From assembly GCA_017527365.1 (NCBI GenBank), contig JAFXQD010000053.1, forward strand, positions 1 to 60,291: a stretch of 60,291 nucleotides of DNA, written 5' to 3'. Below are positions 50,438 through 58,874 of this stretch, piece after piece. The position numbers were made by a program, and so were the translations under genes. Each line of letters opens with the position of its first letter. Position 1 is the first letter of the stretch. The DNA is from Oscillibacter sp. GTDB taxonomy: Bacteria > Bacillota > Clostridia > Oscillospirales > Oscillospiraceae. The notes beneath the pieces are model-generated. The model was given only the letters and a program-made list of their open reading frames with translations, was not told the DNA's origin and made no database searches.

Positions 50438-51838
50438 ATGAACAAACAGAAACCCGCAATCGGACAGGCCGCCGTGACCGACGCCCGGACGCTCGGACTG
50501 CCTAAAATGCTTGTCTTAGGCCTCCAGCACCTCTTCGCCATGTTCGGGGCGACGGTTCTTGTCCCGATTCTGGTGCAGGGCTACGGACTGCCCCTCTCTA
50601 TCCAGACCACCTTGTTTTTCGCCGGGGTCGGCACGCTCTTTTTCCACGTCTGCACGAAAATGAAAGTGCCCGCGTTTTTAGGCTCGTCGTTCGCGTTCCT
50701 CGGCGGCTTCTACGCTATGGCCAACATGAGCGGCGGCATTTACGCGGATATGGCGGCGTCCGAAAAACTGCAATACGCCTGCGGCGGCATTGTCGCGGCG
50801 GGCCTGCTGTACGTCGCGCTGGCGGGCATTGTCAAGGCGGTCGGCGTGATGAAGGTCATGCGCTACCTGCCGCCCGTCGTCACGGGGCCGATTATCATCC
50901 TCATCGGGCTGAACCTCGCGCCGTCCGCCGTCAACAACGCCAAAACCTGCTGGTGGCTCGCGCTCACCGCTATGGGCATTATTATCGCGGCGAATATCTG
51001 GGGCAAGGGCATGATTAAAATCATCCCCATTCTGCTGGGCGTGGTCGGCGCGTATGCCGCGGCGGTCGCCGCCAACCTGTGCGGCGCGACGGCGGTCAAC
51101 GCGGCGGGGGAAACCGTCCCGCTTATGGACTTCTCTGGCGTGGCGGCGTCGCGCCTCGTAGGGCTTCAGCCGTTTTTCACGGACTTTTCCGGAAGCGTCG
51201 CCAAGTTCGACTTCTCCGCCGTACTGGTCATGGCGCCTATCGCTATCGCCTCCATGATGGAGCACATCGGCGACATGTCCGCCATTTCCGCGACGGTCGG
51301 CGAAAACTTCATCACAGACCCCGGACTGCACCGCACTTTGATTGGCGACGGAATCGCCACTTCCCTTGCGGGCTTCTTCGGGGGGCCGTCGAACACGACA
51401 TACGGCGAAAATACGGGCGTCCTTGTCCTCTCGAAAGTCTATGACCCCCGCGTCGTGCGCCTCGCGGCGCTCTACGCCGTCGCGCTCTCGTTCTCCCCGG
51501 CGTTCGCGGCTTTGGTAAACTCCCTGCCCGCCGCCATTGTCGGCGGAATCAGTTTCATTCTCTACGGCATGATTTCCGCAATCGGCGTGCGGAACATTGT
51601 GGAAAACCGCGTGGATTTCACCAATTCGCGCAACCTGATTATCGCCGCCGTCATACTGGTATCGGGGCTGGGCTTCACGGACGGCCTGACGTTCCAAATC
51701 GGCGGGGCGTCCCTGACGCTGACAAGCCTTTCCATCGCGGCTGTCGCGGGAATCGCGCTCAACGCGTTCCTGCCGGGGAACGATTTCCAGTACGGAAGCA
51801 GTCCCGCCGACGACACCGCCTCGCTGGGGAAATACTAA
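50438..51838 (+). CDS. uraA: Uracil permease (NCS2 family)
   Basis: A 466-residue proton-coupled nucleobase transporter with about 14 membrane segments. Seen: LGLQHLFAMFGATVLVPIL at the N-terminus, FLGSSFAFLGGFYAM, MRYLPPVVTGPIIILIGLNLA, APIAIASMMEHIGDMSAIS, and FFGGPSNTTYGENTGVL, the UraA/PyrP-type NCS2 signature. It imports uracil for salvage. AAAGGAG precedes the ATG. Expression is predicted to depend on the attenuator, and its stop overlaps the rsmA start by one base (TAATG). Confidence 0.95.
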   Translation: MNKQKPAIGQAAVTDARTLGLPKMLVLGLQHLFAMFGATVLVPILVQGYGLPLSIQTTLFFAGVGTLFFHVCTKMKVPAFLGSSFAFLGGFYAMANMSGGIYADMAASEKLQYACGGIVAAGLLYVALAGIVKAVGVMKVMRYLPPVVTGPIIILIGLNLAPSAVNNAKTCWWLALTAMGIIIAANIWGKGMIKIIPILLGVVGAYAAAVAANLCGATAVNAAGETVPLMDFSGVAASRLVGLQPFFTDFSGSVAKFDFSAVLVMAPIAIASMMEHIGDMSAISATVGENFITDPGLHRTLIGDGIATSLAGFFGGPSNTTYGENTGVLVLSKVYDPRVVRLAALYAVALSFSPAFAALVNSLPAAIVGGISFILYGMISAIGVRNIVENRVDFTNSRNLIIAAVILVSGLGFTDGLTFQIGGASLTLTSLSIAAVAGIALNAFLPGNDFQYGSSPADDTASLGKY

Positions 51839-52692
51839 TGAACCTGTGCGACGAACGGGAACTCCGCGCACTGTTAGGGCGGCACGGCTTCCGCTTCTCC
51901 AAGTCCATGGGGCAGAATTTCCTTGTCAACCCGGAAATCCCGGTTGCCATCGCGGAGGCGTCCGGCGCGGGCAAAACGCACGGCGTACTGGAAATCGGCC
52001 CCGGCGTCGGCGCCCTGACCGTCGAACTCGCCAAACGCGTCGGGAAAGTTGCGTCCGTGGAGCTTGACCGCGACCTGCTTCCGATTTTGGACGAAACCCT
52101 GCGCGGCGTCTCCAACGCGGAGGTTGTCCAAGGCGACGCGCTCAAGCTCGACCTCGCCGCGCTCGCGGCGGAAAAGTTTCCGGGCTTGTCGCCGATTGTC
52201 TGCGCCAACCTGCCCTATAACATCACTTCCCCCATGCTCGAAAAGCTCGCGCAAACGCCCTGCTTCCAAACGGTCACGGTCTTACTGCAAAAGGAAGTCG
52301 CGGAACGCTTGGCGGCTCCGGAAGGCTCCGCAGACGGCGGCGCGTTCTCCCTGTTCCTGCGCTACTACATGGAACCGGAAGTCGTGTTTCAGGTGTCGCG
52401 GGACAACTTCCTTCCGCGCCCGAAAGTGGATTCCGCCGTGTTGCGCTGTGCGCGCCGCGCCCGTCCCGCCGTCGAGACCGACGACGAACCGCATTTTTTC
52501 CGCGTCGTGCGCGGGGCGTTCCTGTTGCGGCGGAAAACCCTCGTCAACAGCCTTTCCGCCGCCCTGCCGGAACTGTCCAAGGAGCGTATCCGCGACGCCG
52601 TGATTTCCTGCGGGCTGTCCGAGAGCGTCCGGGGCGAACGCCTGACGCTACGGGATTTCGCCAACTTATCCCGCCTGTTGCGTGAAACATGA
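51838..52692 (+). CDS. rsmA: 16S rRNA dimethyladenosine methyltransferase RsmA (KsgA)
   Basis: SAM-dependent enzyme that dimethylates two adenosines near the 3' end of 16S rRNA (A1518/A1519). The 284-residue product shows SKSMGQNFLVNPEI, VLEIGPGVGALTVEL (SAM site), VELDRDL, VVQGDALKLDL, CANLPYNITSPML (catalytic NLPY) and PRPKVDSAVL. ATG 51838 overlaps the uraA TAA, so translation is coupled. Pairing of uracil permease with KsgA is unusual. A terminator follows. Confidence 0.96.
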   Translation: MNLCDERELRALLGRHGFRFSKSMGQNFLVNPEIPVAIAEASGAGKTHGVLEIGPGVGALTVELAKRVGKVASVELDRDLLPILDETLRGVSNAEVVQGDALKLDLAALAAEKFPGLSPIVCANLPYNITSPMLEKLAQTPCFQTVTVLLQKEVAERLAAPEGSADGGAFSLFLRYYMEPEVVFQVSRDNFLPRPKVDSAVLRCARRARPAVETDDEPHFFRVVRGAFLLRRKTLVNSLSAALPELSKERIRDAVISCGLSESVRGERLTLRDFANLSRLLRET

Positions 52693-52697
52693 AAACC

Positions 52698-52737
52698 ACG
52701 CGCCGTTTCCGTTCCTGCGACGGAAGCGGCGCGTTTT
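52698..52737. terminator. Bidirectional terminator after rsmA
   Basis: ACGCGCCG-(T)TTCCGT pairs with ACGGAA-(G)CGGCGCGT and TTTT follows, between convergent genes. Confidence 0.82.
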
Positions 52738-52754
52738 CATTTTCAAAAGCGCGG

Positions 52755-54056
52755 CTAAATTTGCAACGGCAGTGTTTCCCATGACACCTTGATTCTGTCG
52801 CCCATGCCTGTTTTGTCCCAATTCGCCAGAATGCGGTTCAAAACCGTGTTCATGTCGCCCTGCCGGATTTCCAACAGCAATACCAGATACTGATTCGCGC
52901 CGTTTTTCGTGCAAACGTCGCTCCGGCGCAGGCTATGCCGCAGGACTTCCCCGAATTTGTCGATGGCTTCCGCGTCGCCGCCGAGCGTATAGAGGACGAG
53001 TTCCGTTTTGTAATGGTAGTTCTCAATCGTGCGCATGAGGAAGCGGTAAATTGTGCGGAAATTCTCAAAACCCAGCTCGTAGGCGCCGCGCTGTCGGTTG
53101 CGCTCCCCTAAAATCACGCGCATACTTTCAATGCCGGAAGAAGCGCCGCCCTCCTTTTCTGCCGCCGCCGCGTGTTCGCGGAAAAACGCGTAGCCGTGCT
53201 TGCCGTTCTGCTTGACTTGATAGAGCGCCTTGTCCGCCTTTTCGTAGAGGATGCGGAAATCCGTCCCCTCGTCTGGCACGGCGACCGCCCCCACGGACGC
53301 GCCCAGCGGGATGTTCATATCCGCGCCCATGAGCTCTTTCGCCGACGCCAAGAGCATTTCGTTTATCTGCCGGGACTTCCGCGCTATGAGTTCCTCGTCG
53401 TGGGCGTCGCGGCAAAAGACTATGAACTCGTCGCCGCCGACGCGTCCCGCCACGTCGGACGTTCGGATGACGCAACGCAGGATTTCCCCGAACCGGATTA
53501 GGACTTTGTCGCCCATGCCGTGCCCGTAAAGGTCGTTGACCAGCTTGAAGCTGTCCAAGTCCACCATCATCAGCACGCCGTTTTCCTTGGCGCAGATTTC
53601 CATGAGCTTTTTTTGCGCGAAGGCCTTGTTGAGCAGTCCGGTCATGGGGTCGTTTTCCAGCACGGTGCGCAGGCCCCGGAGCTTTTCCATGTTCTCGACT
53701 TGCCTTATGGCGTTGCCCACGCGCCGGAGCAGGACTTCCGGCTTGAACGGCTTGCGGATGTAGTCAATGGCGCCGGCTTCCAGACCAAGGCTTTCGCTCT
53801 CCTCCCGCTCGTCGGCTGTCATGAATACGAACGGCACGATTTGCTCGCTCCGCTCCCGAAGGCTCCGCTGAAGCTCAAAGCCCGTCATATCCGGCATGTG
53901 AAGGTCCGACAGGATTAAATCAGGCTTTTCCGCCTCGTAAATCCGCATGGCTTCCGCTCCGGAAGAAGCGCACAGAATCTGGTACCGCGAGGAAAGGGTC
54001 TCCTTTGTGACTTTTTGCATGAAAGCCGCGTCGTCAACAACGAGTATTTTTTTCAT
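52755..54056 (-). CDS. Response regulator with GGDEF domain and second cyclase-like C-terminal domain
   Basis: A 433-residue c-di-GMP regulator. Residues 1-115 are a receiver (KKILVVDDAAFM, LILSDLHMP with phosphoacceptor Asp51, IDYIRKPF). Residues about 150-300 are a GGDEF domain (NDPMTGLLNKAF, MMVDLDSFKLVNDLYGHGMGD, RVGGDEFIVF), so diguanylate cyclase activity is expected. The last 110 residues resemble a degenerate nucleotide-cyclase fold (EVLRHSLRRSDVCTKNGANQYLVLLLEI in pieces) and may be a pseudo-GGDEF regulator. No histidine kinase adjoins. ATG 54054-54056 follows GGAGGC. Confidence 0.93.
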   Translation of the reverse strand: MKKILVVDDAAFMQKVTKETLSSRYQILCASSGAEAMRIYEAEKPDLILSDLHMPDMTGFELQRSLRERSEQIVPFVFMTADEREESESLGLEAGAIDYIRKPFKPEVLLRRVGNAIRQVENMEKLRGLRTVLENDPMTGLLNKAFAQKKLMEICAKENGVLMMVDLDSFKLVNDLYGHGMGDKVLIRFGEILRCVIRTSDVAGRVGGDEFIVFCRDAHDEELIARKSRQINEMLLASAKELMGADMNIPLGASVGAVAVPDEGTDFRILYEKADKALYQVKQNGKHGYAFFREHAAAAEKEGGASSGIESMRVILGERNRQRGAYELGFENFRTIYRFLMRTIENYHYKTELVLYTLGGDAEAIDKFGEVLRHSLRRSDVCTKNGANQYLVLLLEIRQGDMNTVLNRILANWDKTGMGDRIKVSWETLPLQI

Positions 54057-54106
54057 TCCAGCGCCTCCGTGGGTATGGGCCGCGACCCTGTTTTCCATAG
54101 AATGCA

Positions 54107-54135
54107 ATCATACCACGCCCGCGCCGATTTCGCAA
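54107..54135 (-). promoter_or_regulatory. Promoter of the REC-GGDEF gene
   Basis: Minus-strand TTGCGA, 17-base spacer, TATGAT preceded by TGG. Confidence 0.65.
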
Positions 54136-54228
54136 GGGCGTTTTTTCGGCGGCGACGGAAACGCCCCTTCCGACGCTCTTGCATTCTATCGAAAAGAGAA
54201 AAAATCGCCGAAAATCGGCGAAAAACGA

Positions 54229-54257
54229 TTGAGGCGGATTCAAAAATATGCTATACT
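54229..54257 (+). promoter_or_regulatory. Promoter of the GYxxG-repeat protein
   Basis: TTGAGG, 17-base spacer, TATACT preceded by TGC. Confidence 0.65.
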
Positions 54258-54294
54258 GGGAGCACAGAGAACGCTAAAAAGGGAGAGATTTCCA

Positions 54295-55110
54295 TTGGAG
54301 AAGGAACCGTTGCTCGAACGGACGCCGCCGGGAAGCGCGGCGTTTCGCGGGCTGCCCGTCCTGCTTGCGGCGCTCGTGGCGCTTTGTTCCCTTGGCGGCG
54401 GGTACGCCGTCGGACAACGCGCCGGGTACGACGACGGCGCGGTGGGCGGGTACGAAAGCGGCTATACGGAGGGCTCCGCCGCCGGGTACGCCGAAGGGCA
54501 AAAGGAAGGCTACGCCAAAGGGCATGAAGCCGGGTACGCGGAAGCCCGCGACGCCGCGACTGCCGAGGCGGGCGCGTCCTACGACAAGGGCTATCAGGCG
54601 GGGGCGGAAGCGGGTTACGCCGACGGAGAAGCGGCGGGGTATCGGCAGGGGTACGAAAAGGGCTATGAGGAAGGGCAGGCCGCCGGGTACGCGGCGGGTC
54701 AGACCGACGGAAACGCGGCGGGATACGCCGGGGGCGAGGCGGCGGGGTATCGGCAGGGGTACGAAAAAGGCTATCAGGAAGGCGCGGGAATCGGCTATGA
54801 CAACGGCTACAAGGCCGGACAGCTTTCCGCCGCTTCCGCCTCGCCCGCGACGGTTGCCGACAGTCCCGCGCCCGTCGCCAGAAGCGCCGCCTCCGCGCCG
54901 TCCGGAAGCGCCGCGCCCAAGGCGCCCGGAAATTCGGCGCCGACCCAAAACTTTGTCCCCGCGCCGACGGCGGCGCGAACCGTCTACGTAACCAAGACCG
55001 GAAAGCGCTACCACTATGACAACCGTTGCAACGGCGGGACGTATTACGAAGCCACGTTAGCGGAAGCCGAAGCGCGGGGACTGACGCCCTGTCAAAAATG
55101 CGTCAAGTGA
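54295..55110 (+). CDS. Membrane-anchored GYxxG-repeat protein with C-terminal YH/CxxC domain
   Basis: A 271-residue protein starting at TTG 54295 behind AGGGAGAG. Seen: one membrane segment (about 20-40), then about 120 residues of a tetrad repeat in which Gly and Tyr recur as GYxxG (AGYDDG, SGYTEGSAAGYAEG, AGYRQGYEKGYEEG and so on), an Ala/Ser/Pro linker, and a compact C-terminal module with TVYVTKTGKRYHYDNRC, EAEARGLTPCQKC. That module (YH then CxxC) is a zinc-type domain found at the ends of many Bacillota surface proteins. The repeat suggests a membrane-associated helix bundle or glycine zipper. Function unknown. Confidence 0.78.
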   Translation: MEKEPLLERTPPGSAAFRGLPVLLAALVALCSLGGGYAVGQRAGYDDGAVGGYESGYTEGSAAGYAEGQKEGYAKGHEAGYAEARDAATAEAGASYDKGYQAGAEAGYADGEAAGYRQGYEKGYEEGQAAGYAAGQTDGNAAGYAGGEAAGYRQGYEKGYQEGAGIGYDNGYKAGQLSAASASPATVADSPAPVARSAASAPSGSAAPKAPGNSAPTQNFVPAPTAARTVYVTKTGKRYHYDNRCNGGTYYEATLAEAEARGLTPCQKCVK

Positions 55111-55116
55111 GCGCGC

Positions 55117-55836
55117 TCAGGATTCGGCGGCGGGCTCGGCGCTTTCGGGCGGCGTTTCCGTCTCGTCGTCTTGGTCAAGCAGGCGCAATCCCGCCGTGCT
55201 CGTCACGGGCAGTGAAAACACTATCGACTGCGCCTGAGTGCCCATGCCCGCCTTTTCCATGACGGACTGCATAATGGCGTTTTTCCCGGCGGTTTTCGTG
55301 ACAATCAAAGTAATGTCCTTTTCCGCCGCCAGAGAAATGCCAAGGAATTTTTCGGCGCGCTCCATGCCCGTGCCTCTGGCGTGAAGGACAGTCCCGCCGT
55401 GGGCGCCCGCCTCCCGCGCCGCGTCCATCACAAGCTCGTTGTAGCCCTGATTGCTGATGATAACCAACAGTTCCCGGTCGGTGCCCTTCATGACGCTTTC
55501 CTCCCCCTTCTTCCAGTTCTGCCCGTCCGTCATGAACCGCAGTTCCCGCTTGCCGCCGATACTGCTCATGGGCACGATAAACGCGATTCCCGTGCCCGGC
55601 ACGTCAATGCGGATTTTCCGTTCAAGGTCTTTCTTGACCGCCTTCCACGTATTTTCCGTGACCAGCGCCATACATACGGCGCGTTCCGAACCCGTCAGCC
55701 CCAGCAGGCTCAACAGTTCGCCCCTCGCGGTGCCGTGCCCAAGGGAAATCATATTGACGTAAATCTGGCGCAGGCGGTACAGGGAGACGAAATCCCGGAG
55801 CCGCTTCCTGTCCATGACCGTTACCATGAGGTACAA
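55117..55836 (-). CDS. PII-like signalling protein (tandem)
   Basis: A 239-residue protein that appears to hold two ferredoxin-like PII-type halves. Second half: ELLVIISNQGYNELVMDAAREAGAHGGTVLHARGTGMERAEKFLGISLAAEKDITLIV in pieces, close to the PII T-loop and C-loop region; first half: YLMVTVMDRKRLRDFVSLYRLRQIYVNMISLGHGTA in pieces. The start is TTG 55834-55836 after AAGGAGGGGGAG. It begins 14 bases after a DUF1538 membrane gene, so it is very likely a regulator of that membrane protein, like GlnK with AmtB. Effector binding is not established. Confidence 0.8.
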   Translation of the reverse strand: MYLMVTVMDRKRLRDFVSLYRLRQIYVNMISLGHGTARGELLSLLGLTGSERAVCMALVTENTWKAVKKDLERKIRIDVPGTGIAFIVPMSSIGGKRELRFMTDGQNWKKGEESVMKGTDRELLVIISNQGYNELVMDAAREAGAHGGTVLHARGTGMERAEKFLGISLAAEKDITLIVTKTAGKNAIMQSVMEKAGMGTQAQSIVFSLPVTSTAGLRLLDQDDETETPPESAEPAAES

Positions 55837-55850
55837 GGCGCTCCCCCTCC

Positions 55851-57377
55851 TTACAGTTCAATGATGGCGTAATCGTCCAGCGCGGCGAAAGCGTCCTCTT
55901 CCGCGGGCGTTCCGCCCGCCTTGCCCCGCGCTTGCAGGCGGTACGCCAGCCCCAGAAGCTGTATGGCGATAAGCGGCGTCATGGCGACCATGGACACCAC
56001 GCCGAAGGCGTCCGTGACGACGTTGCCGCCCACGGCCAGACAAGCCCCGGTTGCGAACGGGAGCAGGAACGTCGCGGTCATGGGGCCCGACGCCACGCCG
56101 CCGGAGTCAAACGCGATGGCGGTAAAGATGTCGGGGACGAAGAACGTTAAGGCCATAGCCAAGGCGTAGCCGGGGAGCAGGAACCACATGACAGGCAGAC
56201 CCGTCAGGACGCGGAAGAGCGCCAGCCCGATGGACACGCACACGCCCGCCGAGAGCGTCCGTTGCAACAGCGTCCCGGACACCGCGCCGTTGGTCAGTTC
56301 CTCCACCTGCCGCATGAGCACGTAGACGGCGGGCTCCGCCTTCACGATGTAGTAGCCTATCAGCATCCCTATCGGGATGACAATCCAGCGGAAGGGCATG
56401 GACGCGAGCGTCTCCCCAAGGTACGTCCCGGCGGGCATGAAGCCCACGTTGACGCCCGTCAAAAACACGACAAGCCCGATGTACGTATACAGGATTCCGA
56501 TTCCAATCCGGATGAGCGTGTTTTTGCCCAAACGCAGGCTGAACACCTGAAAAACGCCGAAAAATCCGGCGATAGGCAACAACGCCGCCGCGATTTCTTT
56601 TAAGTACGTCGGGAACGCCCCCAAGAAAAGCTGTCTCAACTCGATGGAATGCGAAATCACGGGGACGACGCTTTCCGAATAGTCGGCGCCGGAGGGCTTG
56701 TAGATAAGGCTGAGAATCAACACGGCGATAATGGGCCCCGCGGAACACAGGGAAATCAACCCGAAACTGTCGTCGGCGGCGCGGCGGTCGCTACGGATGG
56801 CGGAAATGCCAATGCCGAACGCCATAATAAACGGCACGGTCATAGGGCCCGTCGTCACGCCGCCGGAATCGAACGCCACCGCCAAGAAATCCGGCGGCGT
56901 GAAAAGCGTCAGGGCGAACAGAAGCCCGTAAGAGATTAGCAACATTGTCCGAAGGCGGACGCCCAGCAGAATGCGGAGCAGCGCGAGCACAAGGAACAGC
57001 CCCACCCCGCCCGCGATAGAGAAAATGAGCGCGTTGTTCGGGATGGACTGCACCTGATTCGCCAGCACCTGCAAATCGGGCTCCGACACGGTAATCAGGA
57101 AGCCCAGCAGGAAGCCAATTACGAGAATCAAGGACAGCTTGCGCGTTTTGGTGATACGCGCCCCCATGTGCTGTCCCATGGGCTCCATGGACAGCTCCGC
57201 GCCGAGGGAGAAGAACATATTCCCCGCAATCAGCATGGCCCCGCCGAAGAGAAACGCCAGCAAAACGCTGGGCGTCACGGGGGCAATCGTCAGCGACAGG
57301 ATAAGCACAATCGCAATGACGGGCGCCACCGCCGCGACAGCCTCGTCCAATTTTTCCCTTAGCCTTGTTCGATACAC
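55851..57377 (-). CDS. DUF1538 membrane protein with duplicated halves
   Basis: A 508-residue membrane protein with about 12 helices and an internal duplication. The signature AFDSGGVTTGPMTVPFIMAF near residue 170 recurs as AFDSGGVASGPMTATFLLPF near residue 420, along with repeated LSLTIAP/ALTFFVP segments. The family is DUF1538, predicted transport proteins of unknown substrate. It starts at GTG 57375-57377 with GGGGGAG six bases upstream and is followed 14 bases later by the PII-like gene. Coupling to PII suggests a nitrogen or carbon-linked transport function; this is an inference. Confidence 0.87.
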   Translation of the reverse strand: MYRTRLREKLDEAVAAVAPVIAIVLILSLTIAPVTPSVLLAFLFGGAMLIAGNMFFSLGAELSMEPMGQHMGARITKTRKLSLILVIGFLLGFLITVSEPDLQVLANQVQSIPNNALIFSIAGGVGLFLVLALLRILLGVRLRTMLLISYGLLFALTLFTPPDFLAVAFDSGGVTTGPMTVPFIMAFGIGISAIRSDRRAADDSFGLISLCSAGPIIAVLILSLIYKPSGADYSESVVPVISHSIELRQLFLGAFPTYLKEIAAALLPIAGFFGVFQVFSLRLGKNTLIRIGIGILYTYIGLVVFLTGVNVGFMPAGTYLGETLASMPFRWIVIPIGMLIGYYIVKAEPAVYVLMRQVEELTNGAVSGTLLQRTLSAGVCVSIGLALFRVLTGLPVMWFLLPGYALAMALTFFVPDIFTAIAFDSGGVASGPMTATFLLPFATGACLAVGGNVVTDAFGVVSMVAMTPLIAIQLLGLAYRLQARGKAGGTPAEEDAFAALDDYAIIEL

Positions 57378-57433
57378 TTCTTTCTCCCCCTCCGCGCTTG
57401 TCCGCGAACCCTCCGGAAATGTGCGCTTTTATT

Positions 57434-57462
57434 ATTGTATCACATTTTTATTGCAATGGCAA
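57434..57462 (-). promoter_or_regulatory. Promoter of the DUF1538-PII pair
   Basis: Minus-strand TTGCCA, 17-base spacer, TACAAT, in an A/T-rich stretch. Confidence 0.7.
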
Positions 57463-57508
57463 GGGACAATTTCAAGCCGCCGCCGCGCCTCTTTTCGGCG
57501 GCGCGGCA

Positions 57509-57538
57509 TTGACAAAGCCCCAAAGGCGCGGCTATAAT
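57509..57538 (+). promoter_or_regulatory. Promoter of the ArsR-PAP2 pair
   Basis: TTGACA, 18-base spacer, TATAAT. No operator palindrome was recognised with confidence. Confidence 0.8.
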
Positions 57539-57576
57539 GGGCTTATCGACATCCGGACTTCACATCGGGAGGCAGT

Positions 57577-58068
57577 ATGGAAAAGAAAAACGCCGATTTC
57601 GCGCAAGCCGGGGCGCCCGTCACGGCGGAACAGCGCTATATGCGGGAGCACCGCCTCAGGGGGCGCGGAGTTCCCCCGACGGAAGAAGACCCCTACAATG
57701 TGGAACGCTGCGACCTGATTTGCACGCACGAGGAAATTATAGAGCGCGTGAGAGCCGAACTGCCCGACGAGGATACCCTTTACGACCTGACGGAACTATT
57801 CCGCATTTTCGGCGACTCCACGCGGGTTCGCATTCTGTATTTGCTGTTCGCCTCGGAAATGTGCGTGTGCGACATGGCGGCCTTGCTGGGGCTGACGCAG
57901 TCCGCCGTTTCGCACCAGTTGCGGGCGCTCAAAAACGTGCGGCTGGTCAAGGCGCGCCGGGAGGGGAAAACCGTCTTTTATTCGCTCGCCGACGACCACG
58001 TAAAGACGATTATCAATCAGGGGCTGGAACATGTGCGGGAATGGGCGCCGCCGGGTTCGCGGTTCTGA
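57577..58068 (+). CDS. ArsR/SmtB-family metal-sensing repressor (CadC-like)
   Basis: A 163-residue winged-helix repressor. Seen: the CadC-like N-terminal metal site (ERCDLICTHEE, cysteines near 48 and 52), the alpha3N-type pair MCVCD (near 93-95), the recognition helix LTQSAVSHQLRALKNVRLVKARREGKTVFYSL in pieces and a C-terminal HVKTIINQGLEHV that includes alpha5 histidines. This cysteine set is that of Cd/Pb/Zn sensors of the CadC group. The N-terminus is about 40 residues longer than usual. The neighbour is a PAP2 phosphatase rather than a metal ATPase, so the regulated target is unclear. Confidence 0.9.
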   Translation: MEKKNADFAQAGAPVTAEQRYMREHRLRGRGVPPTEEDPYNVERCDLICTHEEIIERVRAELPDEDTLYDLTELFRIFGDSTRVRILYLLFASEMCVCDMAALLGLTQSAVSHQLRALKNVRLVKARREGKTVFYSLADDHVKTIINQGLEHVREWAPPGSRF

Positions 58069-58084
58069 GAAAGGAGAGTTTTTC

Positions 58085-58609
58085 ATGGGCTTTTTCAGCA
58101 CAATGGACGGAAATCTATTGCTTTGGATTCAGAAACACGCCCGTTTTCACGCTTGGGACTTCTTTTGGATTGCCGTAACTTCTTTGGGCAACGCCGGGAT
58201 TGTCTGGCTGTTGCTGTCGGCGGCCTTGCTCTGCCAGAAGCGCACCCGCGACGCCGGGCAAGCCGCCCTGTTGTCCATGGGGCTTTGCTTCCTGCTCTGC
58301 AACCTCATTTTAAAGAATCTGGTGGCGCGGACGCGCCCCTATGAGGTCATCCCCGAACTTACCACCCTGATTCCCCATCCTACCGACTACTCTTTCCCGT
58401 CCGGGCACACTACGGCTTCCTTCGCCTGCGCGTTAGTCCTGTTCGGGATGTTGCCGAAAAAATACGGCGTCCCGATTCTCTGCCTTGCCGCGCTGATTGC
58501 GCTTTCCCGCCTCTATGTGGGCGTTCATTATCCCAGCGACGTGCTCGGCGGGCTGCTTCTCGCCGTCGCCGTCAGCCTGTTCGTGCTCTGGCTGTGGAAT
58601 CGGCGGTAG
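58085..58609 (+). CDS. PAP2-family membrane phosphatase
   Basis: A 174-residue membrane phosphatase of the PAP2 group, acting on lipid phosphates such as undecaprenyl pyrophosphate or phosphatidylglycerol phosphate. The three phosphatase motifs are present: KNLVARTRP, FPSGHTTAS and SRLYVGVHYPSD. About five membrane helices. ATG 58085 has AAAGGAG nine bases upstream; a frame starting within arsR is not supported. It lies 16 bases after arsR and shares its promoter. A role in recycling undecaprenyl carrier is plausible. Confidence 0.92.
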   Translation: MGFFSTMDGNLLLWIQKHARFHAWDFFWIAVTSLGNAGIVWLLLSAALLCQKRTRDAGQAALLSMGLCFLLCNLILKNLVARTRPYEVIPELTTLIPHPTDYSFPSGHTTASFACALVLFGMLPKKYGVPILCLAALIALSRLYVGVHYPSDVLGGLLLAVAVSLFVLWLWNRR

Positions 58610-58626
58610 CCCGCGCAAATTTTTTC

Positions 58627-58655
58627 TTGACAAAGCCGCCTTGAAATGTTAAAAT
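58627..58655 (+). promoter_or_regulatory. Promoter of infC-rpmI-rplT
   Basis: TTGACA, 17-base spacer, TAAAAT, about 220 bases before infC. Confidence 0.8.
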
Positions 58656-58874
58656 CCCCCCACAAAACAAAGCGGCGGATTGGCGTCCGCCCGCCCCAAG
58701 CGTCGGCGACAGGGCTTACATCGTTTCGACCGGCTTTCGCCGCGCCCGCACGGCGCGGCGTTGCCGGAACATTGCGCCGAAAGGACGCGGCGCGGTTCCG
58801 TTGCGGTTGAATTGGTACGCGGACGCCTGACCCGGCGCCCGCGTTTTGCCATATGGAAAGGAGGCGCTTCGGCC
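58656..58874 (+). promoter_or_regulatory. Structured leader of infC (possible L20 control region)
   Basis: A G/C-rich untranslated region of about 215 bases. It holds a long interrupted stem at 58730-58767 (CCGGC, CGCCGCGCC and their complements) and a short stem at 58774-58793. In Bacillus and relatives, infC-rpmI-rplT is controlled by an L20-binding leader; position and structure fit, but the consensus was not verified. Confidence 0.5.
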
